Of a DNA stretch of 39,431 bases, positions 16,175 through 26,233 are shown in pieces; positions within the stretch are counted from its first letter, which is position 1, and every line of letters starts with the position of its first letter. A program made the translations under genes and the position numbers. This DNA is from an uncultured Saprospiraceae bacterium (lineage in GTDB: Bacteria; Bacteroidota; Bacteroidia; Chitinophagales; Saprospiraceae), in the NCBI GenBank assembly GCA_905480605.1, contig CAJQRD010000093.1:1-39431 (forward strand), written 5' to 3'. The notes beneath the pieces are model-generated. The model searched no databases, had not been told where the DNA came from, and saw only the letters and a program-made list of their open reading frames with translations.

Positions 16175-18991
16175 TTGAACGAAAATATCCAATATATAGG
16201 AGAAACGCTTTGGCCAGGCCAAATCGGGCATTTCTTCATCATCTTATCTTTTATATCTATACTTTTTAGCATTTTCTCCTATTGGAGAGATACTAAAGAT
16301 CCTCTAACTGAACCAGTACGGAGTTGGAAGTTCTTAGGGCGCGTAGGCTTTATGACTCATGCTCTAAGTGTATTTGGTATCATCGGCATTTTGTTTTATG
16401 TCATGAGTCAACTGATGTATGAATACAGTTATGTATTTGATCACTGTTCGGATGACCTACCGATGAAATATATATTTTCAGCATTTTGGGAAGGACAAGA
16501 AGGTAGCTTTTTACTTTGGATGTTTTGGCATTCCATTTTAGGATTTGTGGTTTTAAAAACCGGCAAAAAATGGGAAAGTTCAGTCATGATGTTTGTCGGT
16601 ATTATTGAAGCTATAATCGCCTCGATGTTATTGGGAGTCTATGTTGAACTTGGAGATTGGATTTACAAAATGGGTAGTAATCCAACATTACTTGTAAGAG
16701 ATATTTTTGACGCGCCAATTTTTCAGCAAGCCGATTATTTATCATCATTAAAGGGTGATGGTTTAAATCCATTGTTACAAAATTATTGGATGACAATACA
16801 TCCACCGACACTATTCCTAGGTTTCGCCGCATGTACATTTCCTGCTGCTTACGCTGCTGCGGGATTCTACACTAAAGATTTCAAAGGTTGGTTGACACCT
16901 GGCCTTAAGTGGGGATTGTTTGCAGGAGGCATATTGGGCATTGGAATATTAATGGGTGCTGCCTGGGCTTATGAAGCATTAACTTTTGGAGGATATTGGG
17001 CATGGGACCCTGTTGAAAACATGTCACTCGTTCCTTGGATTGTTATGGTTGCCGCGATACATACAAATTTGATTGCAAAAAGTACTGGTAGAGCTATTAA
17101 GAGTACTTTTATATACTACTCACTTTCATTTATTTTGATTTTATATTCAACATATTTGACAAGAAGTGGAATTTTAGGAGATACTTCTGCTCATGCATTT
17201 ACAGAAATGGGTCTGGAGCCTCAACTTATATTCATGGTTGCATTCTCTGCACTAGTACCAATTATCTTATACATTTTACGCGCAGGAAAGGTTGAAGTTC
17301 ATAAAACTGAAGAGTCAATTTATTCAAGAGAATTTTGGATGTTTGTAGGTGCATTGGTATTGCTATTCAGTGGACTAATTATAGCAGCATCTACCAGCTT
17401 GCCAGTTATGAATGCGATCATAAGTATATTCAATCCAGAATTTGAAGGTACCGTAATCAAGGATCCAATACCACACTTCAACAAGTTCCAAATTTGGGTA
17501 TCGGTATTGGTTACGATATTATCAGCTAAGACAATTCATTTAAGGTATAAAACTAAAGAATGGAATACCAATCAAAAGAAGTCATTTGTAATTAAGACAT
17601 TAATATATGCTGCGATTGCTGGTGTATTGACTTTTGTTACCAGCCTCTTTATTGACTTTTACCATTGGAAATATGTTCTACTTACAGCATGTGCATTTTT
17701 TACTATAATTGCCAACTCTCATTATCTTGTGAGTTCAATTGGACGTAATTTAAAAATGGCTGGATCTGTTGTTTCACACTTGGGGTTTGCCATTATGATT
17801 ATCGGTACAATAGCGAGTGGGCTTAATGAATATACTATAACCAATATGCCATTTGCAATGCGTGAATTGGTAAAAGAAGATAACTTGAAAACAGTAGTTA
17901 ATCTTATCAAAAACGAAAAGCTATTTACAAAAGGTTACTGGCTAACGTATGAAGGAGATACGATTATAGATAAAACAAGAACATTTGATATTAAGTTTGA
18001 AAGGGAAAACCCAACAACAAAAGTAATCGAAGAGACTTTCCATGTGTACCCCAATGTGCTATTTTCAAATGACATGACCAAGGTTGCAGCCACGAACCCT
18101 GACACCAAGCACTATATAGAAAAGGATATATTCGTTACTGTAGCATCTTTACCAGCATCTCAGATTGATATCGAACTGGCAAAGGAGGAAGAAGACTCAT
18201 TAAAATATATACAGTATAATTTATCTGTAGGAGACACTATATTTACAAAAGACAAATTTGGAATTTTAGAATACTTAACCTTCGATCCAAAGAATGAAGA
18301 CTTCTTAAAAAGTGAAAGTGATTTAGGATTGGGACTGGGAATTAGATTCTATGACTTGGATAAAGAGTTTAATGAATTGATAGAACCCATAGTTGCATTG
18401 AAAGAAAATCTATTGTATCAATATCCTGGTCAAATAAACGCTTTAGGCTTGAAGGTAAAATTAAACGACAAAACGTTTGACAACTTCTTTACTCCTGAAG
18501 ATGAGCTGCAATATGAAAAATTTAATGTCAAACAAAATAAGTCCTTTGATTATGGCGACCTTAAAATAACATTGCTAGGATTCGATAGTGAAATCTCTAA
18601 TCCTAATTATAAAAAGGAAGAAGACGACATCGCCATAAAAGGTTTGATAAAAGTAGAGGGAGATGGATTTACTCACGTTCTTAATCCAATTTACGTCATA
18701 AGAAATAGCAGACCTTTTAGCATTAAGGATTATTTACCAAGTGTAGGATTACATTTAAGATTAAGTCAAATAGATCCTCAAACCGAAACATTCACAATGC
18801 AGTTGGCAATGGATGAAAGAACAAGTCAAGAGGTCATAATTGATGTTGCTGAAGATGTAACCAGAACAGATTTCTTGGGATTAGAAGCCAAAGTATTTCC
18901 AGGAATAAATATGTTTTGGGTAGGTGCATCGATGATGATGATGGGAATGTTATTGGCATTTTTCTATCGCATCAAACAAAAATATGCCTAA
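16175..18991 (+). CDS. ccmF: cytochrome c haem lyase subunit CcmF
   Basis: Large polytopic inner-membrane protein of 938 residues that attaches haem to apocytochrome c in the periplasm. The WWD-type haem domain is visible as GGYWAWDPVENMSLVPW (272-288), with the flanking periplasmic and membrane His-containing segments (MTIHPPTLFLGF, AIHTNLIAKSTGRAIK). About a dozen hydrophobic helices precede a soluble periplasmic region (about 570-900), and a final helix closes the protein (MFWVGASMMMMGMLLAFFY). The start is TTG at 16175, because no ATG or GTG in frame lies between the ccmE stop and the conserved NIQYIGETLWPGQIGHF. The stop overlaps the DUF2520 gene by 8 bases. CcmH-like proteins are not adjacent. 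Confidence 0.94.
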   Translation: MNENIQYIGETLWPGQIGHFFIILSFISILFSIFSYWRDTKDPLTEPVRSWKFLGRVGFMTHALSVFGIIGILFYVMSQLMYEYSYVFDHCSDDLPMKYIFSAFWEGQEGSFLLWMFWHSILGFVVLKTGKKWESSVMMFVGIIEAIIASMLLGVYVELGDWIYKMGSNPTLLVRDIFDAPIFQQADYLSSLKGDGLNPLLQNYWMTIHPPTLFLGFAACTFPAAYAAAGFYTKDFKGWLTPGLKWGLFAGGILGIGILMGAAWAYEALTFGGYWAWDPVENMSLVPWIVMVAAIHTNLIAKSTGRAIKSTFIYYSLSFILILYSTYLTRSGILGDTSAHAFTEMGLEPQLIFMVAFSALVPIILYILRAGKVEVHKTEESIYSREFWMFVGALVLLFSGLIIAASTSLPVMNAIISIFNPEFEGTVIKDPIPHFNKFQIWVSVLVTILSAKTIHLRYKTKEWNTNQKKSFVIKTLIYAAIAGVLTFVTSLFIDFYHWKYVLLTACAFFTIIANSHYLVSSIGRNLKMAGSVVSHLGFAIMIIGTIASGLNEYTITNMPFAMRELVKEDNLKTVVNLIKNEKLFTKGYWLTYEGDTIIDKTRTFDIKFERENPTTKVIEETFHVYPNVLFSNDMTKVAATNPDTKHYIEKDIFVTVASLPASQIDIELAKEEEDSLKYIQYNLSVGDTIFTKDKFGILEYLTFDPKNEDFLKSESDLGLGLGIRFYDLDKEFNELIEPIVALKENLLYQYPGQINALGLKVKLNDKTFDNFFTPEDELQYEKFNVKQNKSFDYGDLKITLLGFDSEISNPNYKKEEDDIAIKGLIKVEGDGFTHVLNPIYVIRNSRPFSIKDYLPSVGLHLRLSQIDPQTETFTMQLAMDERTSQEVIIDVAEDVTRTDFLGLEAKVFPGINMFWVGASMMMMGMLLAFFYRIKQKYA

Positions 18992-19772
18992 CCTACCAAC
19001 CATAGTAGCAATTGGTGCAGGTAATATTGCGTCACACATTATCCCAGCACTGGCTAGATTAGGATGTGATGTCAAGCAAGTATTTTCAAGGCAATTATTT
19101 AAGGCAAGAAGTCTGGCTCATCAGGTTAATGCAGAAGGCGTTGATTCAATTTCAGAACTTGTAACAAATGCAGATTGGTATATCCTTATGGTTTCTGATG
19201 ATGGAATTCAGGATGTCATTGTCCTGTTACCTGAATTGGATAATAAATCTATAATCTGTCATACAAGTGGCGCCACAGATTCTGATGTTTTAAAGAACAT
19301 TACTGATAATTATGGATCATTTTACCCACTGCAGTCCTTTAAGAAAGGTCAAGAATTAGATCTAGGTAAAACACCGTTTTTATTAAATGCCAATAACAAA
19401 GAAACACTGCGTACAATGCGGGTGATTGCACGTCAAATCTCAGAACACATATTTGATGTAACAGACGAGGAAAGGTTAAGATATCATTTGGCAGCAGTTT
19501 ATGTCAATAATTTCACAAATCACATGGCATGCATCGCAGATCAAATATTAGCCAGTAATGACTTAGATTCAGATGTACTACGCCCAATTATGGAATCTAC
19601 TTTTGATAAGATATTGAATAATAATCCATGTGAGATTCAAACTGGCCCAGCCGTTAGAAATGATATTCAATTACAAAGAAAACACCTAAAGCTTATCAAA
19701 GATTATGAGCATTGGACTAAAATATATAAGACAATTTCAGATAGTATTTCAAAATCAAATGAAACAAAATGA
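18984..19772 (+). CDS. Rossmann-fold DUF2520 oxidoreductase-like protein
   Basis: Soluble protein of 262 residues with an N-terminal NAD(P)-binding domain, VAIGAGNIASHIIPALARLG (8-27), and VFSR at the end of the second strand, where Arg suggests NADP(H). A CHTSGATDSDVL segment and YPLQSFKKGQELDL correspond to the F420-dependent reductase-like fold. The second half (about 150-262) is a helical DUF2520 dimerisation domain with AAVYVNNFTNHMACIADQIL. The fold resembles pyrroline-5-carboxylate reductase and ketopantoate reductase, but the substrate is not known. The start overlaps ccmF by 8 bases and the stop overlaps the next gene by 4 (ATGA), so it is translated from the ccm transcript. Confidence 0.88.
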   Translation: MPNLPTIVAIGAGNIASHIIPALARLGCDVKQVFSRQLFKARSLAHQVNAEGVDSISELVTNADWYILMVSDDGIQDVIVLLPELDNKSIICHTSGATDSDVLKNITDNYGSFYPLQSFKKGQELDLGKTPFLLNANNKETLRTMRVIARQISEHIFDVTDEERLRYHLAAVYVNNFTNHMACIADQILASNDLDSDVLRPIMESTFDKILNNNPCEIQTGPAVRNDIQLQRKHLKLIKDYEHWTKIYKTISDSISKSNETK

Positions 19773-20038
19773 GGGTTGTAAGCGAATGGAATTATAAGCA
19801 GTTGAAAGTGACTGTTTTTCATATGAATGAAAAATATTCGGTTAAATTAGAAGAAAACTTGCTTGAGCAAACGTACAAATTTAGAGATGGTCAAGTAACC
19901 GATTTGAAGCATCTTAAAACAATTCTAGACGAATCGTTTTATCAAAGCTGTATTGATCTATTTACCTCAATGTCAAGCAATAGGGATACTTTGCTGAAAG
20001 TATCTGACGAAGAATTTGAGTTTGAAGAAATCATTTAA
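19769..20038 (+). CDS. small hypothetical protein, 89 aa
   Basis: Soluble 89-residue protein with no signal peptide or membrane helix: MRVVSEWNYKQLKVTVFHMNEKYSVKLEENLLEQTYKF at the N-terminus, a helix around LKTILDESFYQSCIDLF and an acidic tail (DEEFEFEEII). I do not recognise a domain. The start codon overlaps the DUF2520 stop (ATGA), which makes translation very likely, and the next gene begins 6 bases after its stop. Similar short acidic proteins next to this type of oxidoreductase gene are plausible in related genomes, but I cannot confirm it from here. Confidence 0.75.
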   Translation: MRVVSEWNYKQLKVTVFHMNEKYSVKLEENLLEQTYKFRDGQVTDLKHLKTILDESFYQSCIDLFTSMSSNRDTLLKVSDEEFEFEEII

Positions 20039-20044
20039 ACATTT

Positions 20045-20920
20045 ATGAAATTCTTCTCATATATCATATTTCGCGCATTTTCTCTCAAAATTCGCTTCGT
20101 TCCCTTCGCCATACTGTACATAAGTTCTGATGTCCTTAGGTTTGTTCTTAAAAATGTATTTTGTTACCGTAATGGCGTAATTAAGAAGAATATAGCTTTT
20201 TGTTTTCCTGATCTATCGCCAGATCAAGTCAAATCTATTGCCAATTCTTTCTACGTCAATTTTGTAGATATAGTTCTTGAATCTATTAAGGGGTTTAGTT
20301 ATGACCCCAAAAAGATGATTTCTCGATACCGTTTAACGAATCCTGAAATATTAGACCCATATTTTGAAAATCAACAATCCGTTATAATTCTCAGTCAGCA
20401 TTATAACAATTGGGAATGGGGTTCGATTTGTTTAGGATTGCAAACACAACATCATATAGTTGGCGTTATTAAAAGAATTAGCAATAAATACATTCATAAT
20501 TTTGTTGAGAACGCAAGATCCCGAAATAATGTTTCTGTGGTTAACGCTGATCATGCCGCAAAATATATAAGATACCATAAGCCAAACAAACCAGAAGGCA
20601 TTGTCTTAATCGCAGATCAGTACCCTTACAATAAAAGACATCGTACATCTGCTCCATTCTTTTATCATGAGATAGATTTTCATTCAGGTACAGGATTGAT
20701 TGCCAGTTGGACAGACTACCCCATTTTTAGCATAGATATTCATAAAGTCAAACGTGGATATTATGAACTAGAATTGGTGAAACTTGTAGATAAAGCAAGC
20801 GACTCCTCACCACAAGAGATTACCAGTTTGTACGCCAGCCATCTTGAAAGTTTAATTCGAAAAAATCCACCTTCTTGGTTGTGGTCTCATAAGAGATTCA
20901 AGGATGATATTGAATATTAA
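20045..20920 (+). CDS. LpxL/HtrB-like lipid A acyltransferase
   Basis: Inner-membrane acyltransferase of 291 residues that would add a secondary acyl chain to lipid A or a related lipid. It has an N-terminal hydrophobic anchor region (FAILYISSDVLRFVL), then NIAFCFPDLSPDQVKSIANSFY and VDIVLESIKG, typical of the family. The catalytic H-x4-E motif is His119-YNNW-Glu124 in SQHYNNWEWG. GIVLIADQYPYNKRHRTSAPFFYHEIDFHSGTGLIA matches the second conserved block, where E. coli has ADQDxGP. It ends NPPSWLWSHKRFKDD, the usual W-x-H-K/RR-F/WK terminus. It is the last gene of the ccmE-led cluster, 6 bases after the 89-aa gene. The exact acyl donor and acceptor are not readable. Confidence 0.88.
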   Translation: MKFFSYIIFRAFSLKIRFVPFAILYISSDVLRFVLKNVFCYRNGVIKKNIAFCFPDLSPDQVKSIANSFYVNFVDIVLESIKGFSYDPKKMISRYRLTNPEILDPYFENQQSVIILSQHYNNWEWGSICLGLQTQHHIVGVIKRISNKYIHNFVENARSRNNVSVVNADHAAKYIRYHKPNKPEGIVLIADQYPYNKRHRTSAPFFYHEIDFHSGTGLIASWTDYPIFSIDIHKVKRGYYELELVKLVDKASDSSPQEITSLYASHLESLIRKNPPSWLWSHKRFKDDIEY

Positions 20921-20995
20921 ACTTTAGATTCAATTTTAATAGTTTTGTATAAAAATAAAACTGGAAAAGACTTTAATTAGATTTTGTTTTTAACA

Positions 20996-21749
20996 CTAAT
21001 CAATTAGTAAGGGATAACCAGGAATCATAAAGAAACCTGCCTGTAAGGTTACGTTACCTGCATTAAGGCCAGCCTCAAAATGATTTCTCTAAATATTTGT
21101 TTCTATTAAGGTTTGGCCTGTTACAAACAATTCAGACCCGTTAAACATATAAATAGCATCTCCGAGATCATTGGCCAAGCAAGCCGAAATATTCACCAGA
21201 TCGATATGACAATTTAAACCAAATCAAAACAAATGGCACCACCTAGATCAGCAGTACAATTCCAAAAATAATTGTTGATTAAATACAAATCTCCAGAAAA
21301 TTGCAAAATACCCCCTCCTTGCGAAATCACACTTGTATTATGATTAATGGAAAAAGATGCATTGTTAATTGTCACAGAACCACCAGCCCCAGGATGGCAT
21401 AGAAATACACCATTGTTGAATTGACCAAACTCAAAGTTATCAATTATTGTATTGTTGCCTAAATTAGAGAATCCACCTGAACCGGTACCTATGACTACAG
21501 TGCCTTTACCATCGATAGTCACATCTGAAATAGGAGGAAAATAATAACTTGCTGATTGACTTGTAACTAAGGTAATCGTGAAACTTGTGGTGAAATCAAT
21601 AATATCGTTACCTGCGTTTGAGTTTACATCCAACACGGCCTATTGAACGATCAAGCCCCATCGTCATTATTATTATTATTAACTAGGAAAGTAGCACCGC
21701 TGAGAACATCTGTAAAAAACACGAATACTTTTACAAACAAAAATCTCAT
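20996..21749 (-). pseudogene. decayed beta-helix surface protein (SLRQAILDAN type)
   Basis: Remnant of an exported right-handed beta-helix protein. It starts with ATG at 21749 (MRFLFVKVFVFF, a signal-like stretch), then reads TFLVNNNNNDDGA and stops at TGA (21651-21653). The next piece, after a frame change and a TAG at 21640-21642, begins AVLDVNSNAGNDIIDF. Together these match the family's N-terminal pattern TNTNDSGxGSLRQAILDANAN, with the GSLRQ part damaged. Beta-helix coils follow (SGGFSNLGNNTIIDNFEFG, GGSVTINNASFSI) up to TAA at 21214-21216; more homologous-looking sequence (DLVNISACLANDLGDAIYMFNGS, then NHFEAGLNAGNVTLQAGFF) continues in a shifted frame past a TAG at 21089-21091. At least four lesions, and no sorting domain. 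The start lies just before the stop of the HTH gene, suggesting a former operon. Confidence 0.7.
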
Positions 21750-21750
21750 T

Positions 21751-22002
21751 TTATACAATTTCCAATTTACTTGTAAAAGAACATTCAGAAGGAAATTTAA
21801 TTAAATCATAATGAAAAGCGAGTGACACCAAATGAGCAGTAATCTTGGCTTTGAACTTATGTAACAAATGACGCTTATGGGATATAGCGGTATGAGGTGA
21901 GACAAATAACTTCTCACCAATTTCACGCATTGTATAACCGTTAGCTATTAGCGCTAATACTTCGATTTCTCTTTTACTTACTTGGTAGTCTATTTTTTTC
22001 AT
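21751..22002 (-). CDS. stand-alone LuxR-type HTH regulator, 83 aa
   Basis: The protein is essentially a bare GerE/LuxR DNA-binding domain: VSKREIEVLALIANGYTMREIGEKLFVSPHTAISHKRHLLHKFKAKITAHLVSLAFHYDLI, with the recognition helix around SPHTAISHKRHLLHKF (residues 35-50). No receiver or ligand-binding domain precedes it; the frame opens with MKKIDYQ. It would bind DNA as a dimer, possibly under control of partner proteins. It lies directly upstream of the decayed beta-helix gene and near a LytTR response regulator. Its target is unknown; with its downstream gene broken it may be an orphan. About 300 bases upstream (22003-22301) carry no supported gene. Confidence 0.8.
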   Translation of the reverse strand: MKKIDYQVSKREIEVLALIANGYTMREIGEKLFVSPHTAISHKRHLLHKFKAKITAHLVSLAFHYDLIKFPSECSFTSKLEIV

Positions 22003-22301
22003 CTTAAATCAATTCATTATTAATGAGTAATCTAATTTAAAATATTATTCTTTTTTAAAAGCATATCTATGACTAACGGTTGATTTCGTCAGAGTATCGG
22101 TAAGAACAAGTATGAATGGTGCCAATAAATTAATTATAAGCTTTATTGAAGAAGAATTGGGAAAAAGCATTAGACTTTTTAAAAGCCAAACGTGCAGAAA
22201 CATTTTATTGAATTAGAAATGCAATGTTAAAAAACGAATCACTAAAATAATAAAAATATGATCTCGTTTATAAACGACTACGGTAAAGCCCACATGACGA
22301 A

Positions 22302-23057
22302 TTATTTCAATATTTTTCGAATAAATTTATCTAAGAATTCATCTTTCTTTCTACGAGAAACGGGCACTTGAGAATCATCTTTCAAAACAACAGAACCCTC
22401 TTTTAAATACCTTTTTATTTTGTCAGTATTGATAATATGGCTTTTATGACAGGTATAGAATCCATAAGGTTCTAGCAAGTCTTTAAATATTCCAATATTA
22501 TAGGAGCTCAATATTACTTCTGTATTTACAAGGTATATACGTGTATATTTATCCCATCCTTCGCATCTAATAATTTCAGAAATGGTTACGAATTCATATG
22601 CATTAGACCCAGGAATTGCGATTCTCCTATCTTTAGCTGAAGTACTTACCAAGTTATGCTTCAATACCTTGTACCGCTCCAACTCCATTTTGCTAGAAAT
22701 TCGCCCAATTGCCCGATCTACAGCCATTTTTAAATCTTCAGTATTGAGAGGTTTAAGAAGATAATCAACTGCGCTGACTTTTAATGCCTGAATAGCATAT
22801 TCACTGAATCCAGTAACGAAAATAATTTCAAAATAAATGCTGTCAATTTTTTTGAGAAGATCAAAGCCAGTCTCACCCGGCATGGAAATATCCAAAAATA
22901 AAATATCAATCTCAGTTGTTTTTATTTTAACGTATGCTTCTGATACGTTATTAGCCGATGCCACAACTTCTATATTGGGACAATATTTATTTAATTTAAT
23001 CTTTAGAACTTCTTGCAATTTGATTTCATCATCTACAATCATTGCTTTATACTTCAT
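22302..23057 (-). CDS. LytTR-family response regulator
   Basis: Cytoplasmic response regulator of 251 residues. The receiver domain (1-120) has the acidic pair Asp9/Asp10, phospho-acceptor Asp56 in ILFLDISMPGETGFDLL, Thr82 and Lys102 (LLKPLN). The LytTR DNA-binding domain (about 145-251) has IAIPGSNAYEFVTISEIIRCEGWDKYTRIYL and FYTCHKSHIINTDKIKRYL, the normal Bacteroidota pattern. The gene starts inside the end of the kinase gene (4-base ATGA overlap), so the two formed a two-component system of the LytS/LytR kind. The kinase is frameshifted, so phosphorylation of this regulator may have lost its normal source. Confidence 0.92.
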   Translation of the reverse strand: MKYKAMIVDDEIKLQEVLKIKLNKYCPNIEVVASANNVSEAYVKIKTTEIDILFLDISMPGETGFDLLKKIDSIYFEIIFVTGFSEYAIQALKVSAVDYLLKPLNTEDLKMAVDRAIGRISSKMELERYKVLKHNLVSTSAKDRRIAIPGSNAYEFVTISEIIRCEGWDKYTRIYLVNTEVILSSYNIGIFKDLLEPYGFYTCHKSHIINTDKIKRYLKEGSVVLKDDSQVPVSRRKKDEFLDKFIRKILK

Positions 23058-26022
23058 AGATTTATATTTAAATTATTAAACTCAATAAATACTTTTGTGC
23101 CAGGAAATTCTTTATCGTTGGTTACAGGTGTAATTAATATTTTCAAATCACATACTTCGGTACTTTTTAGGACTTCAACCCTTTTTAATATATTAGACAT
23201 GCCTCTACTGACATGTAATTTAGAGCTATACTTTTCAGCATTTTCCCGCCCAACACCGTTATCTACTATTTCGCAAATAAGATGCCCATTACGATTAAGT
23301 TTAAAATCAATTGATACTTTACCCTTACCATCTTTCCTCAATTGCAAACCATGATTGATAGCATTTTCTACAAACGGTTGAAGAAGCATAGAAGGAATTT
23401 TAATGCTTTGAATACTTACATCATCACTCACACGAATTTCATACTTAAACAAAAACTCAAATCTCATTATCTCTAAATCGAGATAATCCCTTAAAAGCTT
23501 AATTTCATTATCCAGCACAATCATGTTCTCTATAGCTGACTCTAAATACTGGCGCATAAGGTGAGCAAACTTGGTAAGATACAAATCAGCCTCATCTATT
23601 TTGTGCGTTTGTATATAATACTGAATTGAACCTAAGGCATTGAAAATAAAATGAGGATTCATTTGTGACCTTAAACTCTCCATTTGCAACTCAGCAATTT
23701 TACTATTTACAGCCTTTTCCTTCTTCATTTCCTCATTATAAAACCTCTCCCTCCGTTTTACTAAAAAATAAACAAATAGACTTCCAATAGAAAACAATGC
23801 AATAAAAAGCCAAGGTGATTTCCAGAACGCTAGCCGTATTGTAAATTTATAATCTTTTGAGGTGACATAAGAATTACCAAAAGCATCAGTTGCTTTTAAC
23901 CTCAATGTATAATTAGCAGATGGTAATTCATTATATTTCACCTCAAGTTGCTTGGTGCTGTTCCATGATTCATCAATAGGACTTAACTGATATTCGTAAA
24001 TTACGTTTCCTTTACTTTGGAAGTCTAACAACTTAAATTCTACCAACAGGTCATTTAAATTAGGCGAAAATGATTCTTGCGTATCAGGAACCAGGATTCT
24101 ATCTCCCATGTATACCTTATGTGTAAAACTAGAATCATCCATTGATACAACAGACTCTGGAAATTCATTTTTAAGAACGACAAGACCGTCCCCAGTCGCT
24201 AGTAATAACTCATTTTTTTCAATTAAAAAATCATATACTACATTAGAAGATAGACCATCTTTTCTATCAAAAATATAATTCTCATTAAAACCAACGCCTT
24301 CTAACTCTCCAACAATCAATCCATTCTTAGAAGCCATATAAATTAAATTATTATGAGATAGAATTTTACTTATTGAGTTCCTATTTGATACTAACTGAAA
24401 TTGATTATTAATTAAATATACAATCCACTATTTATGGTGCCCACCAACAAATTGTTCTCGTCTATAGAATAAATGCTACATATTTCATCAGGTAAAATTA
24501 GTTTAGGCTCTAATGAATCCCCATTAATAAGAATTAGGTTTTTAAAATTGGAACAATATATTCTATTACTGTAAGATGATTGATGGAGGGTAGTAAATTT
24601 ATTATAAGCTAAAAATTTAATTTCTTTATTACTAAAATTAATGACAATTAAAAAATTTGAATTATTAAAATAAATGTTGTTCGAAATCTTATCTACTAAT
24701 ACTTCTCTCATATTGGTAAAAATTCTGTTATTTCCCAACAATGTATCAATTGCAAAACTCTTGATATCAATATTAAATGACTGTTCAAAAGAATTAATAT
24801 TTAATTCCGATGAATTTAAAACAACTGCATTTTTTGTTTGGCTAAGAACAACATCTTGATTTAACAGTTGATAAGCATTATTAAATCTTACGTTGTCTTC
24901 AAGTTTATCAATTAATTCTAACTGTCTGTCAAATTCATACAAAGAAAATTTGTCAGTAACCAGAAATACCTTTTCCTTAATTTTAAATATTGACTTAAAT
25001 ATATTCTCCTTTGTGTCTTTAGATTTATAATTTCTTGAACCAACCTCTCTTGATGTAAAAAAGAACAGGCCACCTTCTTCTGATCCCACCCAATAGTTTC
25101 CTTTACTGTCCTTGTAGTAACGAAGTAGGGTATATTGATCAGTAATATTCTGGGGGACGAAGCTATTGATTAAACCCAAATCTTCGCCAATTTGGATTGT
25201 CCCAAGACTTGTGTCTAAAAAATATGAACCATCATAATTAACACTTAAAGCAATATCTTTTGGCTTACTTTTAAAAATTTCATCCCATAAGTAATACTCT
25301 ATTCTATTATCGATAACATTTCTCAGAATTAAAAAATTAGAATTGAACATTACATTTAAATTCATCTCAGCAATGTAATAAATCTTAACATTCCAATCAC
25401 ATTTATTTATGATAGACTCTGGTACATTCAATTTGGTTCTAATCAAACTTCCATTTATAGTATCTACATTTAAAAATTCAAATGAATCATCATTTTTAAT
25501 GAGGGCTGTTGATGGTAAAATATTGTAATTAAATTTAGCAGAACTTAAAGTATTTGCTAGTTTAGTAAACTTAGTGTTTAAAAGACGTGCCTTCCCATTA
25601 AACAATTCAAAATTTCTTCCTTCATTCATATACACTACTCCATCAAGTACTCCGGAAAAAACAAAAATAGAATCATTCCCATTTTTTAATGCAAACAATG
25701 AATCTTGCTTAATACAAGTAATCATAGAATTAAATGAATTGGCATACAAAACCCCCAAAGAATCCTTCATCATTAGAATTACATCATTTCCATTTAATCC
25801 ATCTAAAGTTGAATAATTCTTAAATTGATAACCATCAAATTTTGAAATCCCATTTTCAGTATAAGCCCAAATACTTCCATTATCATCTTCAATAACGCCA
25901 TATACGTAATTGGTTGGTAACCCATCTGCTATTGTATACTGTGCATAATTATACTCTTGACCCTGGCCAAGCAAATAGCCACTCCAACTGATAATCAAAA
26001 CCACAAATAATAGAAACCTCAA
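23054..26022 (-). pseudogene. propeller sensor histidine kinase of LytS type, frameshifted
   Basis: The first part (26022-24412) encodes a signal-like segment (RFLLFVVLIISWSGYLLG) and beta-propeller repeats with NYVYGVIEDDNGSIWAYTENGISKFDG, and stops at TAA 24412-24414. The second part continues the propeller in another frame (YLINNQFQLVSNRNSISKIL, then MASKNGLIV at 24337), a Y_Y_Y domain, one membrane helix (SPWLFIALFSIGSLFVYFLV), and a LytS-type kinase with the phospho-acceptor His in SQMNPHFIFNALGSIQYYI and N-box LLQPFVENAINHGL. Around 24409-24416 the frame would be restored by removing two bases of ATAT (giving GLYLINNQF). The first codon is TTG, with a stop immediately upstream. The second part could be read only if a frameshift occurs; from its own ATG it would start within the propeller and lack a signal peptide. 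Confidence 0.85.
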
Positions 26023-26169
26023 TTATATAATATTTAAGATGGGGTTAATTTAAAACTATAAATTATGAAATTAAATAGAATTCAACATTAAGTTTAGAGT
26101 ATCGATTAGAATGATTAAATTATCGGTATAGTATCATTCGAAATATTCAAACTGTTTGCCTCTGTAAAC

Positions 26170-26219
26170 AAAAAAACCTTACAAATCAGTTGACTAACAA
26201 GGGTTGTAGTGGCGGAGAT
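26170..26219 (-). repeat. degenerate copy of the tRNA 3' end and terminator
   Basis: This stretch resembles 26362-26410, which holds the tRNA-Met terminator and the 3' end of its acceptor arm: a run of A, CCTTACAAATCAGTTGACTA, ACAAGGGTTGTAGTGGCGGAG versus AAGCCTTGTAAATCAATGAC, TTACAAGGCTTATAGTAGCGGAG. The sequence stops matching just inside the acceptor stem. CTCCACT reappears at 26319-26325, where the tRNA 5' half would have it. It looks like the relic of a second tRNA copy. Confidence 0.4.
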
Positions 26220-26233
26220 GAACGAATGATACA

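Noticed and set aside
22112-22216. Short frame on the plus strand starting MNGANKLIISFIEEELGKSI.
   Set aside because: About 34 codons, no recognisable family, no promoter element or partner gene, in an otherwise featureless gap.
24395-24425. Programmed ribosomal frameshifting in the sensor kinase gene.
   Set aside because: There is no slippery heptamer in the needed frame (the codons are TAT ATT TAA), and no internal Shine-Dalgarno or strong downstream hairpin is evident.
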